A stretch of 64,000 bases of DNA, taken from the NCBI RefSeq assembly GCF_037095735.1, contig NZ_JBAWKD010000003.1:62001-126000 (forward strand). The letters run 5' to 3'. Positions 1-10,399 of the stretch are shown here, in pieces (position 1 is the first letter of the stretch; each line of letters begins with the position of its first letter). The translations under genes and the position numbers were made by a program. The notes under the pieces are model-generated. The model ran no database searches and was not told the origin of the DNA. It worked only from the letters and a program-made list of their open reading frames with translations. Source of the DNA: Frigidibacter sp037095735. GTDB taxonomy: Bacteria > Pseudomonadota > Alphaproteobacteria > Rhodobacterales > Rhodobacteraceae.

Positions 1-733
1 GCGCCTCTTCATACTCCAGCAGCAGGGCTTCGTGGCTGGTGTAGAAGTCGACCGAGCTCAGCTCGTGCGCCGTGGCCGAGGTCACGCCGGCCGCGGTCAT
101 GAAGTCGAGCGCATCCTCGATCCGCTGGGCGATGTTGCGGTAGTTCGCGGCGGCCGGCTCTTCGATGAAGCCCGCCATCCAGCTTTGCACCCGGTGGATG
201 TCGGCATAGCCGCCGGTCGAGAAGGCGCGCAGCAGGTTCAGCGAGGCCGCAGCCTGGGTATAGGCCTGCAGCATCCGGTTCGGATCGGGGATCCGCGCCT
301 CGGGCGTGCCCTCGAAGCCGTTGATGATATCGCCGCGGTAACTCGGCAGCTCGATCCCGCCGACCATCTCGGTGGGGGCAGAGCGCGGCTTGGCGAACTG
401 GCCCGCCATCCGGCCGACCTTGACCACCGGCACCTTGGCGCCCCAGGTCAGCACGATCGCCATCTGCAGCATCACCTTGAAGGTGTCGCGGATGTTGTCG
501 GCGCTGAATTCCTGGAAGCTTTCGGCGCAGTCGCCGCCCTGCAGCAGGAAGGCTTCGCCCTTCGCGGCAGCGCCGAGAGCTGCCTTCAGTTTGCGCGCCT
601 CGCCGGCGAAGACGAGCGGCGGATACTTGGACAATTGTGCCTCGACGGCCGCGACCGCCGAGGCGTCGGGATAGTCGGGCATCTGGATCCGCGGCTTCGC
701 GCGCCAGTCCGATTTCTTCCAGGCCTTGGTCAT
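1..733 (-). CDS. aroF: Class II 3-deoxy-7-phosphoheptulonate (DAHP) synthase, 3' part cut by window edge
   Basis: Catalyses the first step of the shikimate pathway: condensation of phosphoenolpyruvate with erythrose 4-phosphate in the cytoplasm. The reading frame opens at an ATG (complement 731-733) preceded by AAGGAGG with 6 bases spacing, and stays open to base 1, giving 244 codons of an expected 450-460. The N-terminus MTKAWKKSDWRAKP and the following QMPDYPD match the type II (plant-like) DAHP synthase opening, and LLQGGDCAESF around residues 85-95 is the family's PEP-binding segment. The C-terminal half lies outside the window. It stands alone on the minus strand, divergent from the regulator that follows. 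The family call is secure; the symbol varies between genomes (aroF, aroG, aroH). Confidence 0.93.
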   Translation of the reverse strand, partial: MTKAWKKSDWRAKPRIQMPDYPDASAVAAVEAQLSKYPPLVFAGEARKLKAALGAAAKGEAFLLQGGDCAESFQEFSADNIRDTFKVMLQMAIVLTWGAKVPVVKVGRMAGQFAKPRSAPTEMVGGIELPSYRGDIINGFEGTPEARIPDPNRMLQAYTQAAASLNLLRAFSTGGYADIHRVQSWMAGFIEEPAAANYRNIAQRIEDALDFMTAAGVTSATAHELSSVDFYTSHEALLLEYEEA

Positions 734-930
734 AGGGGTCCCTCCTTGAGGCACGCGCAAGCAGGCGCGGCACCGCCGGGCTTATAGCTCTGCCGGGCCC
801 GCCTGCCTAGCCGTCAATGTGTCCGGCCGGACCCGCCCCGCGGAACCGAAACATGCCCCGAAAACTCCGCTTGCGGCGCATCGGATTCCCTGCTTCTGTG
901 CCTTCCGAAACGACATATCTGGGTCGCAAA

Positions 931-2022
931 ATGGCCACCGGACGCCTGGCACCGCCGCCTTCCCGCCTGCAAGCCCCGCGCCCCGCCGAAGGGCGCCGCC
1001 CTGCCCCGGCCAAGGCCGAGGCCGGCCGCCGCGGCAAGGACGCCCCGCCGCGGCGCTTCGTCTTCCTGCTGCTCGACCGCTTCACGATGCTGAGCTTCGC
1101 CGGCGCGATCGAGCCGCTGCGCATCGCCAACCGCATCGCCGGCAAACCGATCTACGAATGGAAGCTGGCGGGCGAAGGCGGGATCGAGGCGACCTGCTCG
1201 AACGGGGCCTCGTTCAAGCTGGACATGGGGCTTGAGGAGATCGAGCGCGACGACACCGTGCTGGTCTGCGGCGGCATCGACGTGGCCGAGGCGACTTCGA
1301 AGCCGATCCTGAACTGGCTGCGCCGCGAGGCACGGCGCGGGGCGGCGATCGGCGGGCTCTGCACCGGGGCCTGGGCGGTCGCCAAGGCCGGGCTGCTGGA
1401 CGGCAAGCGCGCCACGATCCACTGGGAGAACCAGGACAGCTTCCTTGAGGAATTCGAGGAGGTGCGGCTGACCAAGTCGGTCTTCGTCGTCGACGGCAAT
1501 CGGCTGACCACCGCGGGCGGCACCGCCTCGATCGACCTGATGCTGAAGCTGATCGCCGAGGACCATGGCGAGGACATCGCCAACACCGTCGCCGACCAGC
1601 TGATCTATTCCTCGATCCGCACCGACCAGGACACCCAGCGCCTGTCGATCCCGACCCGGATCGGCGTCCGCCACCCGAAGCTGAGCCAGGTCATCCAAAT
1701 GATGGAGCAGGCGATCGAAGAGCCGATCAGCCCCGCCGATCTGGCCGAGGACGTGGGCATGTCGACGCGGCAGCTGGAACGGCTGTTCCGCCGCTATCTC
1801 AACCGCAGTCCCAAGCGCTACTACATGGACCTGCGGCTGTCGAAGGCGCGCAACCTGCTGATGCAGACCGACATGAGCGTGATCAACGTGGCGCTGGCCT
1901 GCGGCTTCGCCAGCCCCTCGCATTTCTCGAAATGCTACCGGGCGCATTACGCCACCACCCCCTACCGCGAACGCGGCAGCCACGGCAGCCATCCCGCCGC
2001 CCCGCAGCGCCTGTCGATCTGA
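931..2022 (+). CDS. GlxA-type AraC-family regulator (DJ-1/PfpI-like sensor plus AraC HTH)
   Basis: Transcriptional regulator of 363 residues. The N-terminal half has the DJ-1/PfpI (class I amidotransferase-like) fold: RRFVFLLLDRFTMLSFAGAI opens it, and GLCTGAWAVAKAGLLDGKRA is the nucleophile-elbow region with its Cys kept. The C-terminal third is a double helix-turn-helix AraC domain (SPADLAEDVGMSTRQLERLF, then ALACGFASPSHFSKCYRAHY). Members of this family act on choline, carnitine, arginine or betaine catabolism, but nothing adjacent identifies the ligand here. An ATG at 853 would add 26 residues, but those codons are rare for this genome, so 931 is preferred. It is followed within 35 bases by a decayed amidohydrolase that may once have been its target. 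Confidence 0.85.
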   Translation: MATGRLAPPPSRLQAPRPAEGRRPAPAKAEAGRRGKDAPPRRFVFLLLDRFTMLSFAGAIEPLRIANRIAGKPIYEWKLAGEGGIEATCSNGASFKLDMGLEEIERDDTVLVCGGIDVAEATSKPILNWLRREARRGAAIGGLCTGAWAVAKAGLLDGKRATIHWENQDSFLEEFEEVRLTKSVFVVDGNRLTTAGGTASIDLMLKLIAEDHGEDIANTVADQLIYSSIRTDQDTQRLSIPTRIGVRHPKLSQVIQMMEQAIEEPISPADLAEDVGMSTRQLERLFRRYLNRSPKRYYMDLRLSKARNLLMQTDMSVINVALACGFASPSHFSKCYRAHYATTPYRERGSHGSHPAAPQRLSI

Positions 2023-2056
2023 CCGGCGCGGGCCTTTGCCCCGCGAAAGGCTCGCC

Positions 2057-2514
2057 ATGCCCGAAGCCGCACCCGAGGCCCGCCCGGAGCCTCGGCCAGA
2101 ACCTCGCATCGGCAGCCACCTGCACGTCTTCGACCCGGCGCGCTTCCCCTGTGACCCGGCCTCGCCCTACAAGCCCGCCGGGGCCGAGATCGGCACCCCG
2201 GCCTAGATCGCCCGGCTGCTGGCGTCCCATGACATGCGCCACGCGCTGCTGGTGCTTGGGTGAAGATGCCGGGCCAATCGAAGTTCTCGGCCCACGAGGC
2301 GCCCTATCCCGACACCGCGCCCTATTTCCAAGCACGGCTGGCCGCCTTCGGGCCCGGACGCTGCCTGTGGGGCTCTGACTGGCCGCATCTGCGCGCCCCC
2401 GCCCGCATCGGCTACGGCCCCCTGATCGCGCTGTCGCGGCCGCTGCTGCCCGATCCCGCCGACCGCCGCGCGGTGCTCTGGGAAACGCCGCGCCGGCTCC
2501 TCGGCTTCGACTGA
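2057..2514 (+). pseudogene. Decayed amidohydrolase (2-pyrone-4,6-dicarboxylate hydrolase-like)
   Basis: Remnant of a TIM-barrel amidohydrolase of about 280 residues. The 5' part reads from ATG 2057 and keeps the metal-binding start RIGSHLHVFDPARFP, but it has an in-frame TAG at 2204-2206 (probably CAG to TAG) and ends at TGA 2261-2263. The 3' part is in another frame (2260-2514) and keeps the family's end, with GPGRCLWGSDWPHLRAP and a closing RRLLGFD. Roughly 120-130 central residues are missing. So there are at least three lesions: a nonsense codon, an internal deletion and a frame change. It is unlikely to make a functional enzyme. The GlxA-type regulator upstream may be its former partner. 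Confidence 0.8.
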
Positions 2515-2632
2515 CGCCCACTGGTGGATCTGTTTACCCTTTGTTCGCATTTCGGGGTTGGAGACTCGGCCGCCCTGTCCTACATCTTGCCGGTCCCGCC
2601 GCCTTCCCCCCGGCGGGCCGATGGGGTGCGAC

Positions 2633-5506
<2,874 letters not shown>

Positions 5507-5526
5507 GCTGACCTGAAAAAATAAAA

Positions 5527-5556
5527 ACGGGGCGGCGGCCAGTGGCCCCGCCCCGT
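5527..5556 (-). terminator. Intrinsic terminator of the 5588-6004 gene
   Basis: ACGGGGCGG (5527-5535) pairs with CCGCCCCGT (5548-5556), with an inner GGCC/GGCC extension. On the minus strand it is followed by TTTTTATTTTTT (5515-5526), so it terminates the minus-strand gene. The uvrA transcript enters from the other side and would form the same hairpin without a U-run. Confidence 0.85.
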
Positions 5557-5587
5557 CCTGCGCCGTCCGGTACCCTCCCCGATACGG

Positions 5588-6004
5588 TCAGCGCAGCAGC
5601 CGGTTGGCGCTGGTGTCGACGACCTCGATCACCTTCAGGCTCGCGGCATCGACGCGGTAGGTGTCGCCCTCGACCCGGTAATAGCGCCAGTTGCCGTTCA
5701 CCGCCGGCAGGCCGTAGCGCGGCGGGTCCATCAGGATGTTGTGCTTGTAGACCGGGAAGTCGTCGCCGATCTGGAAGGCCGGCAGGTGCTTCTGGCTGGC
5801 CGGGACCACGATGCGCTTGGGGCCAAGGCTGGCCGCGGGCTTGGCATCGTCGGGCGAGATCGTCGCCAGCGTCAGCTTGCAATGGTCGCGCATCAGGGCT
5901 TCGGCCGAGCCGCCCTGGCAACCGGTGTTGGCCAGGGCGAGGCCGGGCAGAGCGGCGGGTGCAAGAACGAGGGCCGCGAAGGCGGCCTTACGCAGAAGGG
6001 ACAT
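5588..6004 (-). CDS. Small secreted protein, RcnB-like, function unknown
   Basis: A 138-residue protein with a clear Sec signal peptide (MSLLRKAAFAALVLAPAAL then ALA, cleavage near residue 25). The mature part ends with YKHNILMDPPRYGLPAVNG and a W-R-Y-Y-R-V-E-G-D-T-Y-R-V-D run. This resembles the periplasmic RcnB/YohN-type repeat, in which a YGLP motif precedes a WYRVGD-like strand. The resemblance is short, so the family call is tentative. It is a single gene with its own terminator, and no metal-transport gene is next to it. Confidence 0.7.
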   Translation of the reverse strand: MSLLRKAAFAALVLAPAALPGLALANTGCQGGSAEALMRDHCKLTLATISPDDAKPAASLGPKRIVVPASQKHLPAFQIGDDFPVYKHNILMDPPRYGLPAVNGNWRYYRVEGDTYRVDAASLKVIEVVDTSANRLLR

Positions 6005-6106
6005 CGTCGGCTCCCGTGTGACGGTGGCTGGGTTGCCGGGTCAACCCGCCAGATCGTTAACGGTTCCGTGAAAACGCGCGTTTCCGCCGATTGCGCCTGC
6101 GCAGCC

Positions 6107-7669
6107 TCAGCGGGACTTGAAGAGGCTGCCGAGGATCCCACGCACGATCGTCCGCCCGGCCTGGCTGCCGATCTGGCGCGCAAGGCTTTTGCCGAAGGTC
6201 TCGACGATGCTGTCCGACCGGCTCGACCGCGAACCGGCACGCGAGGTCGAGCGCCCAACCGCCTTGCCCTCGTATCGGCGGGCCTTCGCGAATTCGCGTT
6301 CCTCCTCCTTGGCGCGGGCCTCGCGTTCCTCGGCCTCTTCGGCGGCGCGGGCGGCCGCGGCGGCGCGGTCGCGCAGCATCTCGAAGGCCGAGACCCGGTC
6401 GACGCTGCGCCCGTAGGTCGCCTGCAGCCCGGTCGCGGTGATGGCGGCGGCGCGTTCCTCGGGGGTGATGGTGCCCAGACGGCTCATCGGGGGGCGGATC
6501 AGCGTGCGCTGGGCCATGCCCGGCGCGCCCTTGGCCTCGAGGAACGAGGTCACCGCCTCGCCGGTGCCGACCTCTCGGATCGCGGTCTCGGTGTCGAAGG
6601 CGGGGTTGGCGCGGTAGTTCTGCGCGGCCTTCGACAGCGCCTTCTGGTCCTTGGCGGTGAAGGCGCGCAGCGCGTGCTGCACCCGGTTGCCGAGCTGGCC
6701 AAGGATATCGTCGGGCACGTCCTCGGGGTTCTGGGTGACGAAATAGATGCCGACGCCTTTCGAGCGGATCAGGCGCGCAACCTGTTCGACCTTGTCGGTC
6801 AGCGCCTTGGGGGCGTCGTCGAACAGCAGATGCGCCTCGTCGAAGAAGAACACGAGCCGGGGGCGGTCGGGATCGCCGACCTCGGGCAGCTCTTCGAACA
6901 GCTCGGACAGCAGCCACAGCAGGAAGGTCGCGTAGAGCCGGGGCGCGCCCATCAGCTTTTCGGCGGCCAGGATGTTGATCTGGCCGCGCCCGCCCGTGCC
7001 GGTGCGCATCATGTCGCCAAGCGCCAGCGCGGGTTCCCCGAACAGCCGGTCGCCGCCCTGCCCGTCCAGCACCAGCAGCTGGCGCTGGATCGCGCCGACC
7101 GAGGCCGGCGAGATGTTGCCGTAGCGCAGGCCGATCTCTTTCGCATGCTCGCCTACGAAGGTCAGCATCGCCTGCAGATCCTTGAGGTCGAGAAGCGCCA
7201 GCCCCTCTTCGTCGGCGATGCGGAAGGCGATGTTCAGCACCCCTTCCTGCGCATCGGTCAGGTCCATCAGCCGCGACAGCAGCAGCGGCCCCATCTCGGA
7301 CACCGTGGTGCGCACCGGGTGGCCAAGCTCTCCCCAGATGTCCCAGAAGGCGACCGGGAAGGCGTCATAGGTCAGATCGTAGCCGATCTGCGCGGCGCGC
7401 TCGCTGAAGGGTGCGTGCAGCTTGCCGGTGGCCGAGCCCGGCATCGCCAGCCCGGCGAGATCGCCCTTCACATCGGCCAGCACCACCGGCACGCCGGCCA
7501 GCGAGAAGCCCTCGGCCAGGGTCTGCAGGGTGACGGTCTTGCCGGTGCCGGTCGCGCCGGCCACCAGCCCGTGGCGGTTGCCGTATTTCAGCAGGAGCCG
7601 CTGCGCCTCGGCATGGCCGGCGCCGCCGCCGCCCACGAAGATCGTGCCCTCATCGACCGCTGCCGCCAT
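6107..7669 (-). CDS. HerA/DUF853-family P-loop ATPase (YjgR-like)
   Basis: A 520-residue ATPase of the HerA-FtsK superfamily, similar to E. coli YjgR. The start at ATG 7667-7669 has AGGAGG 5 bases upstream and gives MAAAVDEGTIFVGGGG; an in-frame ATG at 7720 lacks such a site. Walker A is GATGTGKTVTLQTL near residue 40, and Walker B is LVFFFDEAHLLF. The stretch GIYFVTQNPEDVPDDILGQL is typical of DUF853. The C-terminus is an Ala/Arg/Glu-rich coiled coil (ARAAEEAEEREARAKEEE) ending in a basic tail. The cellular role of this subgroup is not settled. No NurA-like nuclease is adjacent, so a HerA-NurA end-resection role is not supported. Confidence 0.88.
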   Translation of the reverse strand: MAAAVDEGTIFVGGGGAGHAEAQRLLLKYGNRHGLVAGATGTGKTVTLQTLAEGFSLAGVPVVLADVKGDLAGLAMPGSATGKLHAPFSERAAQIGYDLTYDAFPVAFWDIWGELGHPVRTTVSEMGPLLLSRLMDLTDAQEGVLNIAFRIADEEGLALLDLKDLQAMLTFVGEHAKEIGLRYGNISPASVGAIQRQLLVLDGQGGDRLFGEPALALGDMMRTGTGGRGQINILAAEKLMGAPRLYATFLLWLLSELFEELPEVGDPDRPRLVFFFDEAHLLFDDAPKALTDKVEQVARLIRSKGVGIYFVTQNPEDVPDDILGQLGNRVQHALRAFTAKDQKALSKAAQNYRANPAFDTETAIREVGTGEAVTSFLEAKGAPGMAQRTLIRPPMSRLGTITPEERAAAITATGLQATYGRSVDRVSAFEMLRDRAAAAARAAEEAEEREARAKEEEREFAKARRYEGKAVGRSTSRAGSRSSRSDSIVETFGKSLARQIGSQAGRTIVRGILGSLFKSR

Positions 7670-7939
7670 GTCCGCCTCCTGCAGGTCCGTGATGTACCGA
7701 CGCGTTTCCACCGCTGCCACAATAGCTTGTTAATGCCTCGCTGCCAGTCTGGCATTGCGGAGCGCCCGCATGCGCTGCGGGGCTTCGCTCTCTTCCTCCC
7801 TGTCCAACTCGCCGCGTCCGATCCTCGGGCGCGGCCTTTTCCCGCCGGTCGCCAAAATAGGGAAAATATTCCCTTGTGCGGCGCATTCTTCGCGTTCATC
7901 GGCTGTTGACGCAGGCGTCATGAAACCTTAGCGTCCCGA

Positions 7940-8009
7940 TCAATGACTAAGTCGGCCAGTCCGACGGGGAGAAAAGACCGCTCGAAGGGGCCCCTCGCGG
8001 GGCCCTTTT
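7940..8009 (+). ncRNA. Candidate small RNA of about 70 nt
   Basis: TTGACG (7906-7911), 17 bases, then TAGCGT (7929-7934) could be a promoter starting near 7940. The predicted transcript contains a GTCGG-N5-CCGAC hairpin (7951-7965) and ends in a strong GC hairpin with TTTT at 8006-8009. There is no open frame, and ialB has its own promoter further downstream. Recognised by layout only; the minus-10 match is weak. Confidence 0.35.
7985..8009 (+). terminator. Intrinsic terminator, orphan
   Basis: AAGG(G)GCCCC-TCGC-GGGGCCCTT hairpin followed by TTTTCCTTT. No protein gene lies upstream on this strand, which is the main reason to suspect a small RNA. Confidence 0.7.
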
Positions 8010-8104
8010 CCTTTGGCGGATCGTGCCGCCATCCGGCGCCGAATGCCTTGATCGCGCGGGCCGGACACGGGCACGCGAGCGCCCCGGCGCGGCGCGTTTT
8101 CCCC

Positions 8105-8133
8105 CTGACACTCCCCCAACCCCATGCTAGACC
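8105..8133 (+). promoter_or_regulatory. Likely promoter of ialB
   Basis: CTGACA (8105-8110), 17 bases, then TAGACC (8128-8133). The spacing is ideal and the minus-35 differs from TTGACA at one base. The start of transcription would be near 8140, about 27 bases before the ATG. Confidence 0.5.
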
Positions 8134-8166
8134 CCGCCAGACTCTAGTCTGAGGAGACGGACCAGG

Positions 8167-8817
8167 ATGACCGATTTCACCTTCGCGCGGTTCTCGACGG
8201 TGGCCGCCCTTGCGCTCGGCCTTGCGCTGCCGGTGAGCGGCTTCGCGCAGACCGCCGACGCCCCCGCGACCGCCGCCCCGGCAGCCCCCGCCGCCGACGC
8301 GCCCGCCGCTGCCCCCGCAGAGGGCCAGAAGGCCGATGGCCCGGGCACGACCTATATCGAGGCGACCCACGGCGACTGGCAGCAGCGCTGCATCCACACC
8401 GAGGACGGCACCGATCCCTGCCAGCTGTTCCAGCTGCTGAAGGACCAGAACGGCAACTCGGTGGCCGAGTTCAGCCTGTTCGGCCTGCCCAAGGGCCAGC
8501 AGGCGGTGGCCGGCGCCACGATCATGACCCCGCTCGAGACGCTGCTGACCGAGCAGGTCACGCTGCAGATCGACTCGTCCGAGGCCAAGCGCTATCCGTT
8601 CACCTTCTGCGCGCCGCAGGGCTGCGTGGCCCGCGTGGGCTTCACCCAGGCCGAGATCGACGCGATGAAGAAGGGCAACAAGGCGACGATCTCGATCTCG
8701 CCGCTGGCCGCCCCGAACCAGAAGGTCGCGCTGAACGTCTCGCTCAAGGGTTTCACCGCCGGGCTCGACGCGGTGAACGAGGCCAACAAGGACTCGATCC
8801 TGAAGCCGCGCAACTGA
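8167..8817 (+). CDS. ialB: Invasion-associated locus B (IalB) family periplasmic protein
   Basis: A 216-residue exported protein. Residues 1-28 form a Sec signal peptide ending SGFAQ. They are followed by an Ala/Pro-rich linker to about residue 60, then the IalB domain: HGDWQQRC near residue 67, the paired Cys DPCQLFQLL, FCAPQGCVARVGF, and a C-terminal ISPLAAPNQKVALNVSLKGF. Bartonella IalB is linked to erythrocyte invasion, but the family is widespread in free-living alphaproteobacteria, where the role is unknown; a virulence role should not be assumed. The codon use is that of a well expressed gene. It is monocistronic, with its own promoter and a hairpin downstream. Confidence 0.9.
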   Translation: MTDFTFARFSTVAALALGLALPVSGFAQTADAPATAAPAAPAADAPAAAPAEGQKADGPGTTYIEATHGDWQQRCIHTEDGTDPCQLFQLLKDQNGNSVAEFSLFGLPKGQQAVAGATIMTPLETLLTEQVTLQIDSSEAKRYPFTFCAPQGCVARVGFTQAEIDAMKKGNKATISISPLAAPNQKVALNVSLKGFTAGLDAVNEANKDSILKPRN

Positions 8818-8842
8818 CGCGTCTTCGATCAGCCAGACAGGC

Positions 8843-8870
8843 GAACGGCGGTCCCCCGGGGCCGCCGTTC
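8843..8870. terminator. Hairpin between convergent ialB and ketoacyl synthase genes
   Basis: GAACGGCGG (8843-8851) pairs with CCGCCGTTC (8862-8870). There is no clear U-run, so termination may be weak; it could serve both convergent transcripts. Confidence 0.5.
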
Positions 8871-8892
8871 CGCATTTCAGCGGTCAGGTCGT

Positions 8893-10101
8893 TCAGGCGC
8901 GACGCAGCGCGATCACGGCGTTCAGGCCCCCGAAGGCGAAGGCGTTCGACAGCGCCACCTCGACCCGTGCCTCGCGCGCGGTGTTGGGCACCACGTCCAG
9001 CGCGCATTCCGGGTCCGGCTCTTCATAGCCCAGCGTGGGGGCGATCACGCCCTCGGTCAGGGCCATCAGGCAGGCCAGAAGCTCGACCGCGCCGGTGCCG
9101 CCGATGCAATGGCCATGCGCCGACTTGGTGGACGAGATCATCAGCCGGTCGGCATGGGTGCCGAAGGCATGGGCGACGGCGGCGCTTTCGGTCTTGTCGT
9201 TGGCCGCGGTGCCGGTGCCATGCGCGTTGATGTAGCCCACGTCCGAGGGGTTCAGCTTCGCATCGCGCAGGCAGCCGATGATCGCGCGCTCGGCGCCCTG
9301 CTGGCTGGGCATCACGATGTCCGAGGCATCCGAGGACATGGCGAAGCCGATGACCTCGGCCAGGATCGTGGCACCGCGGGCGCGGGCGTGGTCGTAATCC
9401 TCGAAGACGAAGACCCCGGCGCCCTCGCCCTGCACCATGCCGTTGCGGTTGGCGCTGAACGGGCGGCAGGCGTCGCGCGACATGACGCGCAGGCCTTCCC
9501 AGGCCTTGATGCCGCCGAAGGTCAGCATCGCCTCGGATCCGCCGGTGATCATCACCTTGGCCATGCCCGAACGCACCATGTTGAAGGCCTGCCCCATCGC
9601 GTGGTTAGACGAGGCGCAGGCGGTCGAGACGGTGAAGGCCGGGCCGCGCAGGTTCCATTCCATCGAGACGTGGCTCGCGGCGGCGTTGTTCATCAGCTTC
9701 GGCACGACGAAGGGATGGACGCGGTTCTTGCCCTCTTCGTAGACCAGCCGGTAGTTCTCATCCCAAGTGTTCATGCCCCCGGCGGCGGTGCCAAGGACCA
9801 CCCCGGTCTCGTAGCCGAGATTGCCGGAAAAGCTGAGCCCCGACTGCTCGATCGCCTGCCGCGCTGCGATCAGCGCGAACTGGGTGAAGCGGTCGTAAAG
9901 CGCGATCTGCTGGCGGTTGAAGCGGGTTTCGGGGTCATAGCCCGTCACCTGCCCGCCGATGCGGATCGACAGCCGCTCGACATCGCGGAAGGCCAGGGGG
10001 CCGATGCCGCAGCGGCCTTCGCGGAAGGCCTCGTAGGTTTCGGCGACGGTATGGCCCAGCGCATTGATCGTGCCGGCCCCGGTGATCGCGACGCGGGCCA
10101 A
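8893..10101 (-). CDS. Beta-ketoacyl-ACP synthase (KAS II/FabF-like), lpxD-linked
   Basis: A 402-residue condensing enzyme that extends an acyl-ACP with malonyl-ACP to give 3-oxoacyl-ACP. The catalytic triad is complete: Cys162 in STACASSNH, His294 in NAHGTGTA and His329 in KSAHGHCIGGTGA. It starts 2 bases after the upstream acyl carrier protein stop, so the pair is translationally coupled, and lpxD begins the operon. The NodF-NodE arrangement and the AcpXL cluster of rhizobia are analogous: a dedicated ACP with its own synthase for a special acyl chain. Here the link to LpxD points to lipid A acyl supply. It is not the housekeeping fabF, which normally sits with fabD/fabG/acpP. Confidence 0.93.
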   Translation of the reverse strand: MARVAITGAGTINALGHTVAETYEAFREGRCGIGPLAFRDVERLSIRIGGQVTGYDPETRFNRQQIALYDRFTQFALIAARQAIEQSGLSFSGNLGYETGVVLGTAAGGMNTWDENYRLVYEEGKNRVHPFVVPKLMNNAAASHVSMEWNLRGPAFTVSTACASSNHAMGQAFNMVRSGMAKVMITGGSEAMLTFGGIKAWEGLRVMSRDACRPFSANRNGMVQGEGAGVFVFEDYDHARARGATILAEVIGFAMSSDASDIVMPSQQGAERAIIGCLRDAKLNPSDVGYINAHGTGTAANDKTESAAVAHAFGTHADRLMISSTKSAHGHCIGGTGAVELLACLMALTEGVIAPTLGYEEPDPECALDVVPNTAREARVEVALSNAFAFGGLNAVIALRRA

Positions 10102-10103
10102 GG

Positions 10104-10364
10104 TCAGGCCCGCTGTTCGGCGATCAGCTTTTCGACCGCCGCGGTGATCGCGGCGACGGACGAAATGTCGAAGTCCGAGGCCGCCGGATCATTGGCGTTG
10201 AAGGGCACCGAGATGTCGAAGGCCTCTTCGATCGCGAAGATCGACTCGACGAGGCCGAGGCTGTCGATGCCAAGGCTTTCCAGCGTCGCCTCGGGCGTCA
10301 CCTCGGCAGGGTCGAGAACCGCCTGCTCGGCGATGATGGCGATGATGCGGTCCTTGACGGTCAT
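10104..10364 (-). CDS. Dedicated acyl carrier protein
   Basis: An 86-residue acyl carrier protein with the 4'-phosphopantetheine site Ser35 in LGIDSLGLVE. It is longer and more divergent than housekeeping AcpP (about 77 residues, DSLDTVE), and the insertion FNANDPAASDFD between helices II and III recalls NodF-type carriers. It lies 35 bases after lpxD and 2 bases before the ketoacyl synthase, all on the minus strand. The likely job is to carry one acyl chain from the partner synthase to LpxD. That role is inferred from context, not shown. Confidence 0.92.
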   Translation of the reverse strand: MTVKDRIIAIIAEQAVLDPAEVTPEATLESLGIDSLGLVESIFAIEEAFDISVPFNANDPAASDFDISSVAAITAAVEKLIAEQRA

Positions 10365-10399
10365 GGTCTTCTCCGGTCTTGCCGGCCGTTCGGGGCCGG

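Larger units (their letters stand above)
7670..8166. other. 497-base intergenic region between two divergent genes
   Basis: No convincing protein gene. It contains an AGGGAA-N4-TTCCCT inverted repeat at 7859-7874, a candidate small RNA unit at 7906-8009 with its own terminator, and a good promoter for ialB at 8105-8133. Apparent reading frames here are by-products of high GC. Confidence 0.7.

Noticed and set aside
7859..7874. AGGGAA-N4-TTCCCT as an operator
   Set aside because: Single short inverted repeat with no gene start close enough to be regulated with confidence.
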